Below, one piece after another: positions 1 through 13,489 of a stretch of 64,000 bases of DNA. A program made the position numbers and the translations under genes. Position 1 is the first letter of the stretch; each line of letters begins with the position of its first letter. Location: assembly GCF_006542625.1 (NCBI RefSeq), contig NW_022097499.1:1-64000 (forward strand), given 5' to 3'. The notes under the pieces are model-generated. The model made no database searches and was not told the DNA's origin. It saw only the letters and a list, made by a program, of their open reading frames with translations. The stretch is from Nomascus leucogenys (taxonomy: Eukaryota > Chordata > Mammalia > Primates > Hylobatidae).

Positions 1-53
1 TTACTATTATTTTCCTTTTAGCAATCATTATTCTTTTACTCATCTACTGCAAA

Positions 54-74
54 CTTTTATTTATTATTTTACAG
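54..74 (+). other. Possible 3' splice site (acceptor-like tract)
   Basis: A T-rich tract at 54-72 runs straight into ACAG at 71-74, and weak branch-point-like bases (TACTCAT, 37-43) lie about 30 bases upstream. This matches the general layout of a eukaryotic intron end, with the exon starting at 75. The tract contains several A residues, so the match is moderate, and AT-rich DNA produces such sequences by chance. It matters only because the frame that follows stays open into the repeat array. The call rests on pattern alone. Confidence 0.22.
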
Positions 75-116
75 GTACCCTGGCTACTTTCCAAATAATT
101 TTAGTCAGTTTAAAAG

Positions 117-139
117 AAAACCAGAATTATTCTGGTTTT
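117..139. repeat. 23-bp perfect palindrome at the array edge
   Basis: The left arm AAAACCAGAAT (117-127) and right arm ATTCTGGTTTT (129-139) are exact reverse complements around a single central T at 128. The palindrome ends one base before the first clear array unit at 140. It could form a hairpin. Part of it may be chance, since CCAGAA is also the start of the second half of the array unit. Confidence 0.8.
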
Positions 140-3100
140 GGTGACTCCCAAAAGCTTCATCATCATCGCGGTGGTGACTCCAAAAAGCTTCATCATCATC
201 GGTGTGGTGACTCCCAGGAGATTCATCATCATCGGGGTGGTGAGTCCCAGAAGCATCATCATCGGGGTGGTGCTACCCAAAATCTTCCTCATCGGGGTGG
301 CAACTCCCAGAAGTTTCATCATCAGGGTGTGGATGCCCAGAAGTTCATCATCGGGTAGTGACTCCCAGAAGCTTCATCATTGGGATTTTGACTCCCAGAA
401 GCTTCATCATCGGGATGGTGAATCCCAGAATCTTCATCATTGGGGTGGTGAATCCCAGAAGTTTCATCATCGGGTGGGCACTCCCAGAAGCCTTATCATC
501 GGGGTGGTGACTCCCAGAAGCTTCATCATCATCGGGGTGGTGACTCCCAGAAACTTCATCATTGGGGTGGTGAGTCAGAGAAGTTTCATCATCGGGTTGC
601 TGACTCCCAGAGGCTTCCTCATCATCAGGGTGGTGTCTCCCAGAAGCTGCATCATCACCGCAGTGGTGACTCCCAGAATCTTCATCATCAGGGTGGTGAA
701 TCCCAGAAGTTTCATCATCGGTGTGATGAATCCCAGAAGCTTCATCATCGGATTGGTGACTCCCAGAGGCTTCATCATCTGGCTGGTGAATCCCAGAAGC
801 TTCATCATCAGGGTTATGACTCTCAGAAGCTTCATCATCATCGGGGTGTTGAATCTCAGAAGCTTCATCATTGGGGTGGTGATTCCCAGAAGCTTCATAA
901 TCAGGGTGGTGACTCCCAGAAGATTCATCATCATCGGGTGGTGACTCCCAGAAGCATCATCATCGGGGTGGTGCTTCCCAAAATCTTCATCATCGGGGTG
1001 GCTACTCCCAGAAAGTTCATCATCAGGGTGTTGATTCCCGAAGCTTCATCTTCTGGGTAGTGACTCCCAGAAGCTTCATCATCGGGATTTTGACTCCCAG
1101 AAGCTTCATCATCGGGATGCTGAATCCCAGAATCTTCATCATCGGGGTGGCAAATCCCAGAAGCTTCATCATCGGGGTGGGACTCCCAGAAGCTTTATAT
1201 CGGGGTGGTCTAGGCTTCATCATCGGTTATCCGGGTTGTGGTGACTCATAGAAGCTTCATCATCGTGTTGACTCCTAGAAGCTTTCATCATCATCGGGGT
1301 GGTGGCTCCCAGAAGCTTCATCATCACCGCGGTGGTGACTCCCAGAATCTTCATCATTAGGGTGGTGAATCCCAGAAGTTTCTTCATCAGGGTGATGAAT
1401 CCCAGCAGCTTCCTCATCGGGTTGTTGACTCCCAGAGGCTTCATCATCGGGTTGTTGAATCCCAGAAGCGACATCATCAGGGTGGTGACCCTCAGAAGTT
1501 TCATCACCGTGGTGGTGACTCCCAGAAGTTTCATCATCTTCATGGTGGTGACTCTCAGAAGTTTCATCATCATCATGGTGGTGCCTCTCAGAAGTTTCAT
1601 CATTCATCGTGGTGGTGACTCCAGAAGTTTCATCATCATGTGGTGGTGACTCTCAGAAACTTCATCATCGGATTGTGACTCTGAGAAGCTTCATCATCGG
1701 GGTTTTGAATTGAAGAAGTTTCATCATCAGGGTGGTGACTCCCAGAATTTTCATCATTGGGGTGGTGATTCCCAGAATTTTCATCATCGGGTTCGTGAAT
1801 CCCAGAAACTTCATCATCGGGGTGGTGACTCCCAGAAGCTTCATCATCATAGTGGTGTCTCCCAGAGGCTTCATCATCGGGTTCGTGATTCCCAGAAGCT
1901 TCATCATCCGGGTGGTGAATCCCAGAAACTTTATCATTACGGTAATGGTCTCAGAAGCTTCATCATCGGGGAGGTGATTCCCAGAAGCTTCAAAAATGGC
2001 GTGGTGACTCCCAGAAGCTTCATATCGGGTGGTGACTCCCAGAAACTTCATCATCAGGCTGTTGATTCTCAGAAGTTTCATCATCAGGATGGTGACTCCT
2101 AGAAGCTTCATTATCAGGGTGGTGACTCCCAGAAGCTTTATTATCATCGGGGTGGTGATTCCCAGAAACTTCATGATCATCGGGGTGGTGAATACCAGCA
2201 GCTTCATGATCGGGTGGTGATTACCAGAAGATTCATCATCGGGGTGGTGACTACCAGTAGCTTCATCATCGGGGTGGTGACTCCCAGAGGCTTCAACATC
2301 GGGTTGGTGACTCCCAGAAGCTTCATCAATGGGGTGGTGTTTCCCTGTAGCTTCATCATCGAGGATTAGACTCCCAGAAGATTCATCATGGCGTGGTGAA
2401 TCACAGAAGATTCATCATAGGGATAGTGACTCTCAGAAGCTTCATAATCACCGAGGCAGTGAATCCCAGAAGCTTCATCAACGGGGTGGTGACTCCCAGA
2501 AGCTTCATCCTCGGGGTGGTGACTCCCAGAAGTTCATCATCGGGGTGGAGACTCCCAGAAGCTTCATCATCAGGGTGGTGACTCGCAGAGGCTTCGTCAT
2601 CGGGATGTTGATTCCCAGAAGCTTCATTATCGGGTTGGTGACTCCCAGAGCTTCATCATCGGGGTGGTTACTACCAGAAACTTCATCATCGAGGTGGTGA
2701 TTCTCAGAAGATTCATCATCAGGGTGGTGACTCCCAGAAGCTTCATCATCGGAGTGGTGAGTCGCAGAAGCTTTATAATCATCGGTGTGTAACTCCCAGA
2801 GCTTCATCATCATCGGGGTGGTGAGTCCCAGCAGCTTCATCATAGGGGTGGTGATTACCAAAAGCTTCATCATCGGGTGGTGACTCCCAGAAGCTTCATA
2901 ATTGGGTGGTGACTCCCAGAGGCTTCATCATGAGTTGGTGATTCCCAGAAACTTCATATTCGTTGTGGTGAATCCCAGAAACTTCATCATCAGGGTGGTG
3001 ACTCCCAGAAGCTTCGTCATTGGGATGGTGATTCTCAGAAGCTTCAAAATCGGGGTGGTGACTCCCAGAAGCTTCGTCATCGGGATGGTGACTCCCAGAA

Positions 3101-4590
3101 GCTTCATCATTGGGGTGGTAGCTCCCAGAGGCTTCATCATCGGGTTGGTGATTCCCAGAAGATTCATTATCGGGGTGGCGACTCCCAGAAGCTTCATTAA
3201 TGGGGTGGTGATTCCCAGAAGCTTCATCATGAGTACAGTGATTCTCAGAAACTTCATCAGGGTGGTGACTCCCAGAAGCTATATCATTGTGGTGGTGATC
3301 CCAGAAGCTTCATCATCGGTTTGGTGAATCCCAGAAGTTTCATCATCGGGGTAGGATTCTCAGAAGCTTCATCATCGGGAACTGGCTCCCAGAAGCTTCA
3401 TAATGGAGTGGTGACTCCCAGAATCTTTATCGTCGGGTTGCTGACTCCCAGAGGCTTCATCATCATCCGGATGGTGACTCCCAGAAACTTCATTATCATC
3501 GGGTATTCACTCCCAGAAGCTTCATCATCCGGGTTGTGATTCCCAGAAGCTTCATCGTTGGGGTGGTGACACAAAGAAGCTTCATCATCAGAGTGGTGAC
3601 TCCCAGAGGCTTAATCATCTGAGTGGGACTCCCAGAAGCCTCCTCATCAGGGTGGCGACTCGCAGACTCAATGTCATCATCAGGGTGGTGACTCCCAGAA
3701 GCTTCATCATCATCATGGTGGTGACTAATAGAAGCTTCATAATCGGTGTGGTGACTCCCAGAAGCTTCATCATCATCTGGGTGGTGACTCCCAGAAACTT
3801 CGTCATCATTGGGGTGTTGACTTGCAGAAGCTTCATCATTGGGTGGTGATTCCCAGAATGTTCATCGGGGTGATGACTCCCAGAATTCATCATCGGGTGG
3901 AGACTCCCAGAAGCTTCATCATCGGGTGGTGATTCTCAGAGGCTTTGTCGTCGGGATGGTGACTCCCAGAAGCTTTGTCTTTGGGTGGTGACTACCAGAA
4001 ACTTCATCATCATGGTGGTGATTCTCAGAAGCTTCATCATCGGAGTGGTGACTCGCAGAAGCTTTATAATCATCGGGGTGGTGACTCCCAGAAGCTTCAT
4101 CATCATCAGGTGGTAAGTCCCAGCAGCTTAATCTCGGGTGTGATTACCAAAATCTTCATCATCGGATTGGTGACTACCAGAAGCTTCATAATCGGGGTGG
4201 TGACTCCCAGAGGCTTCATCATCTGGTTTGGGATTCCCAGAAGCTTCATCATCGGGGTGGTGATTCCCAGAAGCTTCATCATTAGCGTGGTGTTCCCAGA
4301 AGCTTCATCATTGGGTTGGTGACTCTCAGAAGCTTCATCATCATCAGGGTGGTCACTCCCTGAAGCTTTATCATCAGGGTGGTGATTCCCAGAAGCTTCA
4401 TCATCGTTGTGGTGACTCCAGAAGTTTCATCATCGGGTTGGTGATTCCCAGAAAGTTCACCGGGGTGGTGACTCGCAGAAGCTTCGTCATCATTGGGGTG
4501 GAGACTCCCAGAAGCTTCCTCATCATCGGGGTGGTGACTCCCAGAAGGGTCATTGGGGTGATGACTCCCAGAAGCTTCATCATCATCGGG
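140..4590. repeat. Block A, copy 1 (about 4.45 kb)
   Basis: This is the first copy of an ordered run of variant units. Landmarks: GGGATGCTG at 1114, TTCTGGGTAG at 1051, the AATACCAGCAG unit at 2191, CTTCAACATC at 2291, and CACAAAGAA at 3570. The same landmarks in the same order return in copy 2 with offsets of 4264-4452 bases, and again near the right end of the window. A smaller internal duplication places the GCTACCCAAAATC/GCTTCCCAAAATC unit at both about 270 and about 970. No gene is seen in it. Confidence 0.8.
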
Positions 4591-7000
4591 TGGTGACTCC
4601 CAAAACCTTCATCATCATTGGGGTGGTGACTCCAAAAAGCTTCTACATCATCGGTGTGGTGACTTCAGAAGATTCATCATCATCGAGGTGGTGAGTCCCA
4701 GAAGCATCATCATCGGTGTGGTGCTTCCCAAAATCTTCCTCATCAGGTGGCGACTCCCAGAAGTTTCATCATCAGGATGTGGATTCCCAGAAGTTCATCA
4801 TCGGGTATGACTCCCAGAAACTCATCATCGTGAATTTGACTCCCAGAAGCTTCATCATCGGATGGTGAATCCCAGAATCTTCATCATTGGGGTGGTGAAT
4901 CCCAGAAGTTTCATCATCGGGGTGGGCACTCCCAGAAGCCTTATCATCGGGGTGGTGACTCCCGAAGCTTCATCATCATCAAGGTGGTGACTCCCAGAAA
5001 CTTTGTCATCGGGATAGTGAGTCAGAGAGTTTCATCATCGGGTTGGTGACTCCCAGAAGCTTCATCATCATTGGGTGGTGACTCCCAGAAGCTACATCAT
5101 CACCGCGATGCTGACTCCCAGAATCTTCATCATGGGTGGTGAATCCCAGAATTTCATCATCGGTGTGATGAATCCCAGAAGCTTCATCATCAAGTTGGTG
5201 ACTCCCAGAGGCTTCATATCTGGCTGGTGAATCCCAGAAGCTTCATCATCAGGGTTGTGAGTCTCAGAAGCTTCATCATCATCAGGGTGTTGAATCTCAG
5301 AAGCTTCATCATCGGGATGGTGATTCCCAGAAGCTTCATAATCGGGGTGGTGACTCCCAGAAGATCATCATCATCGAGGTGGTGACTCCCAGAAGCATCA
5401 TCATCGGGTTTGTGCTTCCCAAAATCTTCATCATCGGGGTGGCGACTCCCAGAAATTTAATCATCAGGGTGTTGATTCCCAGAAGCTTCATCTTCTGGGT
5501 AGTGACTCCCAGAAGCTTCATCATCGGGATTTTAACTCCCAGAAGCTTCATCATCGGGATGCTGAATCCCAGAATCTTCATCATCGGGGTGGCAAATCCC
5601 AGAAGCTTCATCATCAGGGTGGGGACTCCCAGAAGCCTTATCACGGGTGGTGACTCCAGAAGCTTCATCATCGGGTGGTGACTCCCAGAATCTTCGTTAT
5701 CGGGTGGTGACTCATAGAAGCTTCATCATCGTTGTGTGACTCCCAGAAGCTTCATCATTGGGGTGGTGAATCCCAGAAGTTCTTCATCGGGTGATGAATC
5801 CCAGCAGCTTCATCATCGGGTGTTGACTCCCAGAGCTTCATCATTGGGTGTTGAATCCCACAAGCACATCATCGGGGTGGTGACTCTCAGAAGTTTCATC
5901 ATCGTGGTGGTGATCTCAGAAACTTCATCATCGGGTGGTGACTCTCAGAAGTTTCATCATCATCGTGGTGGTACTCTCAGAAACTTCATCATCGGGGTGG
6001 TCACTCTGAGAAGCTTCATCATCGGGGTTTTGAATCCAAGAAGTTTCATCATCAGGGTGGTGACTCCCAGAATTTTCATCATAGGGGTGGTGATTCCCAG
6101 AAGCTTCATCATCCTAGTGGTGTCTCCCAGAGGCTTCATCATCGGCTTCGTGATTCCCAGAAGCTTCATCATCCGGGTGGTGAATCCCAGAAACTTTATC
6201 ATCATGGTGGTGAGTCTCAGAAGCTTCATCATCGGGGTTGTGATTCCAGAAGCTTCAAAATCGGCGTGGTGACTCCCAGAAGCTTCATCATCGGGGTGGT
6301 GACTCCCAGAAACTTCATCATCAGGCTGTTGATTCTCAGAAGTTCATCATCGGGGTGGTGACTCCTAGAAGCTTCATCATCAGGTTGGTGACTCCCAGAA
6401 GCTTTATTATCATCAGGGTGGTGATTCCCAGAAACTTCGTGATCGTCGGGGTGGTGAATACCAGCAGCTTCATCATGGGTGGTGATTACCTGAAGATTCA
6501 TCATTGGTGTGGTGACTACCAGAAGCTTCATCATCAGGTGGTGACTCCCAGAGGCTTCAACATCGGGTTGGTGATTCCCAGAAGCTTCATCATCGGGGTG
6601 TTCAATCCCAGCAGATTCATCATCAGGGTGGTGATTCCCAGAAGCTTCATCAATGGGGTGGTGATTCCCAGAAGCTTCATCATCGGGAATGTGACTCCCA
6701 GAAGATTCATCATGGCGGTGGTGAATCACAGAAGATTCATCATCTGGGTGGTGACTCTCAGAAGCTTCATAATGACCGAGGTGGTGAATCCCAGAAGCTT
6801 CATCAACGGGGTGGTGACTCCCAGAAGCTTCATCATCGTAGTGTTGAATCCCAGAGGCTTCATCATCGTTTTGGTGATTACCAGAAGCTTCATCATCTCG
6901 GTGGTGACTCCCAGAAGCCTCATCATCGTGGTGGTGCCTCTCAGAAGCTTCATTCTAGGGTGGTAACTCCCAGAAGCTTCATCATCGCAGTGGTGAATCC
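4590..7000. repeat. Block A, copy 2 (shortened), leading into block B
   Basis: The segment 4590-4960 aligns unit by unit with 147-510, and 5390-5640 with 950-1200, where the identity looks well above 90% by eye. Landmarks: TTCTGGGTAG 5503, GGGATGCTG 5556, AATACCAGCAG 6457, CTTCAACATC 6555. The part of copy 1 beyond about 2700 is not repeated here; the sequence changes into B-type units near 7000. The last 2 kb, with the start of B, is also colinear with 60.1-62.6 kb. Confidence 0.78.
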
Positions 7001-10000
7001 CTGAAACTTCATCATCGGGGTGGTGACTCTCAGAAGCTTCATCATCATTGGGGTGTTGACTCTGAAAATCATCATCTTCGGAGTGGTGATTCATAGAAGC
7101 TTCATCATCAGGGTCGTGACTCCCAGAAGCTTCATCACCAGGGTGGTGACTCCCTATAGCTTCATCATTGGGTGGTGATTCCCAGAAGCTTCATCATCGG
7201 GGTGGTGTTTCCCAGAAGTTTCATCACCGTGGTGGTGAATCCCAGAATATTCATCGTTGAGGTGGTGATTCTCAGAAGCTTCATCATCATGGGGGTGGTG
7301 ACTTCTTGAAGCTTCATTATCAGGGTGGTGATTTCCCGAAGCTTCATCATCATGGTGATTCCCAGAAACTTCGTCATTGGGTTGGTGTCTCCCAGAAGCT
7401 GCATCATCGGGGTGGTTACTCCCAGAAACTTAATCATTGGGATGGTGATTCCCAGAAAGTTCATCCTCGGGGTGGGGACTCCCAGAATCTTCGTCATCCT
7501 AGGGATGGTGACTCCCAGAAGCTTCATCATCATCAGTGTGGTGACTCCCAGAAGCTTCATCTTCATCGTCATATGACTCCCAGAAGCTTCATCATCATCG
7601 GGGTGGTGACTCCCAAAAGATTCATCATCATCGTAGTGGTGATTCACAGAAGCTTCGTCATCTGGGTGGTGACTCCCAGAGGCTTCATCATCAGGATGTT
7701 GACTCCCAGAAGCTTCATCATCAGGGTGGTGACTCCCAGAAGCTTCATTATTGGGGTGGTGACTCTCCGAAGCTTCATCATTGGGGTAGTGACTCCCAGA
7801 AGCTTCATCATCATCGTGGTGGTGACTGCCAGAAGTTTCATCATCAGAGAGGTGACTCCCAGAAGCTTCATCATCATAGGGTGGTGATTCCCAGAAGATT
7901 CATAGTCATTGGGGTGGTGACTCCCAGAAGCCTCATGATCATGGTGGTGCTTTGCAAAATATTCATCATTGGGGTGGCGACTCCCAGAAGTTTCACCATT
8001 GGGGTGGTGAATCCCAGAATCTTCATCATTGGGGAAGTGATTCCCAGAAGCTTCATCATCGGTGTGGGGACTCCCAGATGCCTTATCATTGGGGTTGTGA
8101 CTCCCAGAAGCTTCATCATCATCGTGGTGGTGACTGCCAGAAGTTTCATCATCATCAGGGAGGTCATACCCAGAAGCTTCGTCATCATGGGGTGGTAATT
8201 CCCAGAAGATTGATAATCATCGGGGTGGTGACTCCCAGAAGCATCATGATCATGGTGGTGCTTCACAAAATATTCATTATCAGGGTCACGACTCCCAGAA
8301 GTTTCATCATCGGGTGGTGATTCCCATAAGATTCATCATCGGGTAGGTGTCTCCCAGAAGCTTCATCATCAGGGTTTGACTCCCAGCAGCTTCATCATAG
8401 GGGTGGTGAATCCCAGAATCTTCATCATCGGGGAGGTGATTCCCAGAAGCTTTGTCATCCGTGTGGGGACTTCCAGAAGCCTCATCATCGGGGTGGTGAC
8501 CTCCGGAAGCTTCACCGTCATCAGGGTGGTGACTCCCAGAAGCTTCGTCATCTGGGTGGTGACTCAACAGAACCTTCATCATTGGGGTGGTGTCTCCTAG
8601 CAGCTTCATCATCATCGTGAGGTGACTCCTAGAAGCTTCATCATTACCGGTGTGGTGACTCCCAGAAGCTTCATCATCATCGGTGGTGACTCCCAGAAGA
8701 TTCATCATCATCGGGGTGGTGACTTCCAGAAGCATCATGAGCAGGGTGGTGCTTCCCAAAATCCTCATCACTGGGGTGGTGACTCCCAAAATTTCATCAT
8801 TGGGGTGGTGATCCCAGAAGCTTCATAATCGGGGTGGTGACTCCCAGAAACTTCATCATCATTGTGATGATTCCCAGAATCTTTGTCATCGAGGTGGTGA
8901 CTTACAGAATCATCGTCATTGGGGTGGTGTCTCCCAGAAGCTTCATCATCATCGTGGGGGTGACTCCTACAAGCTTCATCGTCATCGGGGTTGTGACTCC
9001 GAGAAGCTTCATCATCATTGCATAGGTGACTCCCAGTTTATTCATCATTGAGGTGGTGTTTCCTAGACGTTTCATCAGGGGGGTGATTAATCCCAGAAGC
9101 TTCATCAATGGGTTGTTGACTCCCAGAAGCTTCATCATCTGGGTGGTGACTCCCAGATGCTCTGTCATCGCGGTGGTGATTCCCAGAAGCTTCATCATTG
9201 GGGTGGTGATTCCTAAAATCTTCATCTCGGGGTGGTGACTCCAGAAGCTTCGTCATTGGGGTGGTGAATCCCAGAAGCTTCATCATCGGGATGGTGACTC
9301 CCAGAGGCTACATCATCAGGGTGTTGACTCCCAGAAGCTTCATCATCTGGGTGGTGACTCCTAGAAGCTTCATTATTGGGCAGTGACTCTCTGAAGCTTC
9401 ATCATTTGGTGGTGACCCCCAGAAGCTTCATCATCATCATGGTGATGATTGTGAGAGTTTCATCATCATCGGGGAGGTGACTCCCAGAAGCTTCATCATC
9501 ATCGGGGTGGTGATTCCCAGAAGATTCATTATAATCGGGGTGGTGACCCCCAGAAGCATCATGATCATGGTGGCACTTCCCAAAATATTCATCATCGGGC
9601 TGGCAACTCCCAGAAGTTTCATCATCGGAGTGGTGATTCCCAGAAGATTCATCAATGGGTAGCTGTCTCCCAGAAGCTTCATCATCGGGGTTTTGACTCC
9701 CAGCAGCTTCATCATCAGGGTTGTGAATCCCAGAATCTTCATCATCGGGGAGGTGTGGGGACTCCCAGAAGCCTCATCATCAGGGTGGTGACTCCCAGAA
9801 GCTTCATCATCATCGGGGTAGTGACTCCCAGAAGCTTCGTCATCAGGGTGGTGACTCACAGAAACTTCATCATTTGGGTGGTGTCTCCCAGAAGCTTCAT
9901 CATCGTGGGGTGACTTCTAAAAGCTTCATCGTCATCAGGGTGGTGACTTCCAGAAGCTTCATCATCATCACTGTAGTGACTCCCAGAGTCTTCATCATCA

Positions 10001-12504
10001 TCGCGGTGGTGACTCCCAGAATATTCGTCATCCCGGTGGTGAATCCTAGAAGTTTCATCATTGGGGTGATGAATCCCAGAAGCTTCATCATGGCTTGGTG
10101 ACTCCCAGAGGCTTCGTCATCGGGATGTTGAATCCCAGAAGCGTCATCATCGGGGTGGTGACTCTCAGAAGCTTCATCATCATCACGGTAGAGACTCCCA
10201 GAAGTTTCATCATCGGGTGGTGATTCCCAGAAGCTTCATCATCGCAGTGGTGATTCCTATAATCATCATAGGGATGATGATTCTGAGAAGTTTCATTATC
10301 AGGGTTTTGACTCCCAGAAGCTTCATCATCTTCGGGTTGGTGACTCCCAGAAGCTTCATCGTCATCGGGTTGGTGACTCCCAGAAGCTTCATCATCATCA
10401 GGGTGGTGAATCCCAGAAGATTCATCATCATCGGGGTGGTGACTCCCAGAAATTTCATCATCGGGGTGGTGATTCCCAGAAGCTTCATGATCGGGGTGGT
10501 GACTCCCAGAAACTTCATCATTGTTGTGGTGACTCACAGAATCTTTGTCATCGAGGTGGTGACTCACAGAATCATCATCATTGGGGTGGTGTCTCCCAGA
10601 AGCTTCATCGTCGTCGGGGGGGTGACTCCTGAAAGCTTCCTTATCATCGGGGTTGTGACTCCCAGAAGCTTCATCGTCATCACGTAAGTGACTCCCAGAT
10701 TATTTGTCATCGTGGTTGTGAATCCTAGACGTTTCTTCAGCGGGGTGATGAATCCCAGAAGCTTCATCATCTGGTTGGTGACTCCCAGAAGCTTCCTCAT
10801 TGGGGTGGTGACTCCCAGAAGCTTCATTATTTCTGTGGTGACTCCCAGAAGCTTCATCATCAGGGTGGTGACTCCCAGAAGCTTCATCTTCGGGGTGGTG
10901 GCTCCTAGAAGCTTCATCATCAGTGTGGTAATTCCCAGATACTTCATCTTCGGTGTGGTGACTGCCAGAAGCTTCATCATCATTGGGATGGGGACTCCGA
11001 AAAGCTTCATCATCGAGTTGGTGACTCCCAGAATCTTCATCATCTGGATGGTGACTCCCAGAACCTTCATCTTCGGAGTGGTGACTCCCAGAAGCTTCAT
11101 CATCATTGGGATGGTGCCTCCCAGAATCTTCATCATCATCGGGGTAGTGATTCCCAGAAGAATCAACATCTTCATGGTTGTGACTCCCAGAAGCATCATG
11201 ATCAGGGTGGTGCCTCCCAAAATCTTCATCATTGGGGTGGTGACTCCCAGAAGATTCATCATAGGGATGGTGAATCCCAGACGCTTCATCATCGTGGTGG
11301 TTGCTCCCAGAATTTTCATCATCGGTGTGATGGCTCCAAGAAACTTCATCATTGGGGTGGTGACTCCAAGAAGCTTCATCATCAGTGTTGGGATGCCCAG
11401 AAGTTTCATCATCCGGGTGGTGACTCCCAGAAGCTTCATCATCGCGGTGGTGACTCAGAACATTTATCGCTGTGATGGTGTCTCCCAGAAGCTTTGCCAT
11501 CATTTGGGGGGTGACTCCTAGAAGTTTCATCATCATCTGGGTGTTGACTCCCTGAAACTTCATAATCATATGTGTGGAAACTCACAGAATTTTCATCATC
11601 AACGCGGTGGTGACTCCCATAATCTTCATCATGGGATTGCTGAATCCTAGAACTTTCATCATTGGGGTCATGAATCCCAGATGCTTCTTCATCAGGTTGG
11701 TGACTCCCAGAGGCTTCATCATTGGGCTGGTGAATCCCAGACGCTTCATCATCTGGGTGCTGACTCTCAGAAGCTTCATTATAATCGCGATGGAGACACC
11801 CAGAAGCTTCCTCATCGGGTTGATGACTTCCAGAAGTTCATTATCGTCGGGGTGGTGACTCCCAGAAGCTTCATCAGAATCCGGTGGTGACTCCCAGAAG
11901 CTTCATCATCGGGGTGGTGACTCCCAGAAGTTTCATGATCAGGGCAGTGTCTCCCAGAAGTTTCAACATTGGGGTAGTGATGCCCAGAAGCTTCATCATC
12001 ATCAGGGTGGTGACTCACAGACACTCATCGTCGGGTGGTGACTCCCAGAAGCTTCATCGTCGGGGTGGTGACTCCCAGAAGCTTCATCATCATCGGGATG
12101 GTGACTCCCAGAAGATTCATTATTATCTGGGTGTGACTCCCAGAAGCTTCATCATCATCGGGGTGGTGACTCCTAGAAGCTTCATCATCATCAGGCTGGT
12201 GACTCCCAGTAGATTCATCATCATGGAGGTGGTGACTCCCAGAAGCTTCATGAACAGGGTGGTGCTTCCCAAAATCTTCATCATTGGAGTGGTGACTCCC
12301 AGAAATTTCATCATCGGGGTGGTGATTCCCAGAAGCTTCATAATCAGGGTGGTGACTCCCAGAAGCTTCATCATCAGGGTGGTGACTCCCAGAAAATTTG
12401 TGATTGGAGTGGTGACTCACAGAACCATCATCATTGGGGTGGTGTCTCCCAGAAGCTTCTCATCATCTGGGGGTGACTCCTAAAAGCTTCATCTTCATCG
12501 GGTT

Positions 12505-13310
12505 GTGACTCCAAGAAGCTTCATCATTATCAGGGTGGTGGCTCCCAGAATCTTCATCATCATCACTTTGGAGACTCCCAGAATATTCATCATTGGGGTG
12601 GTGAATCTTAGAAGTTTCATGATCGTGGAGATGAATCCCAGAAGCTTCATCATTGGGTTGGTGACTCCCAGAAGATTCATCATCGAGGTGTTGAATCTCA
12701 GAAGCTTCATCTTCGGGGTGGTGACTCTCAGAAGCTTCATCATCATCACGGTGGAGAATCCCAGAAGTTTCATCAGGGTGGTGATTCCAGAAACTTCATC
12801 ATCGTTGTGGTGACTCCCAGAAGCCTCATCATCAGTGTGGTGACTCTGAAAAGTTTCATCATTGTGTTGGTGAATCCCAGAAACTTCAAAATCCGGGTGG
12901 TGACTCTGAGAGGCTTCATCATCATCAGGGTGGTGACTCCCAGAAGCTTCATCATCATCTGGGGGGTGACTCCTAAAATCTTCATCATCATCCGGGTTGT
13001 GACTCCAAGAAGCTTCATCATCATCAGGGTGGTGACTCCCAGAATCTTCATCATCATAGCTTTGGAGACTCCCAGAATATTCATCATTGGAATGGTGAAT
13101 CCTAGAAGTTTCATCATCGTGGAGATGAATCCCAGAAGCTTCATAATCGGGTTGGTGATTCCCAGCAGCATCATCATTGAGGTGTTGAATCCCAGAAGCT
13201 TCATCTTCGGGGTGGTGACTCTGAGAAGCTTCATCATCATCGCAGTGGAGACTCACGGAAGTTTCATCATCGTGGTGGTGATTCCAGAAACTTCGTCATC
13301 GTTGTGGTGA
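12505..13310. repeat. About 494-bp local duplication
   Basis: The run 12505-12813 is repeated at about 13000-13310. The unusual CTTTGGAGACTCCC unit lies at 12566 and again at 13060 (offset 494). Both copies end with the same order: GTGATTCCAGAAAC, CGTTGTGG, then AGAAGCCTC. A moderate number of substitutions separates the copies, so this event looks older than the 219-bp duplication at 16.5 kb. Confidence 0.8.
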
Positions 13311-13489
13311 CTCCCAGAAGCCTCATCATCAGTGTGTTGACTCCAAAAGCTTCATCATCGCGTTGGTGAATCCCAGAAACTTCAATATCCGTGTGGTGAC
13401 TCCGAGAAGCTTCATCGTCATCGGGGTGGTGACTCCCAGAAGCTTCATCATCATCGGGGTGGTGACTCCCAAAAGATTCATCATCATCG

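Larger units (their letters stand above)
1..139. other. Unique AT-rich left flank of the array
   Basis: This is the only stretch that does not read as the 30-bp unit. It is strongly AT-rich, with T-runs and TTATTATTTT-like segments, whereas the array consensus is 17/30 G+C. No gene is recognisable. The boundary is soft. The first clear unit core (GGTGACTCCC) starts at 140, but CCAGAA at 121-126 and TTCTGGTTTT at 130-139 could be a decayed, shortened unit, because units ending GTTTTGGTGACTCC also occur inside the array (for example near 20450, 25450 and 28690). The edge therefore lies between about 120 and 140. Seen directly: base composition and loss of periodicity. Inferred: this is the true chromosomal edge of the array rather than an internal break. 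Confidence 0.85.
2..358 (+). other. Open frame crossing from flank into the array
   Basis: One + frame is stop-free from base 2 to a TAG at 356-358 (118 codons). It has no ATG in the flank. If the acceptor at 74 were used, the exon would start with a split codon at 75-76, then read about 22 non-repeat residues (TLATFQIILVSLKENQNYSG) and pass into the GGDSQKLHHR repeat frame. The frame is lost after a unit lacking one base (AGAAGTTCATC near 341-351), which leads to the TAG. It could be a partial 3' exon, a gene tail captured by the array, or chance. No family is recognised. The short length and the absence of a start or an upstream exon keep confidence low. Confidence 0.12.

Noticed and set aside
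1..139. Promoter in the left flank driving the array
   Set aside because: TATT-rich strings occur, but the whole flank is AT-rich, so TATA-like matches are expected by chance. There is no other core promoter evidence.
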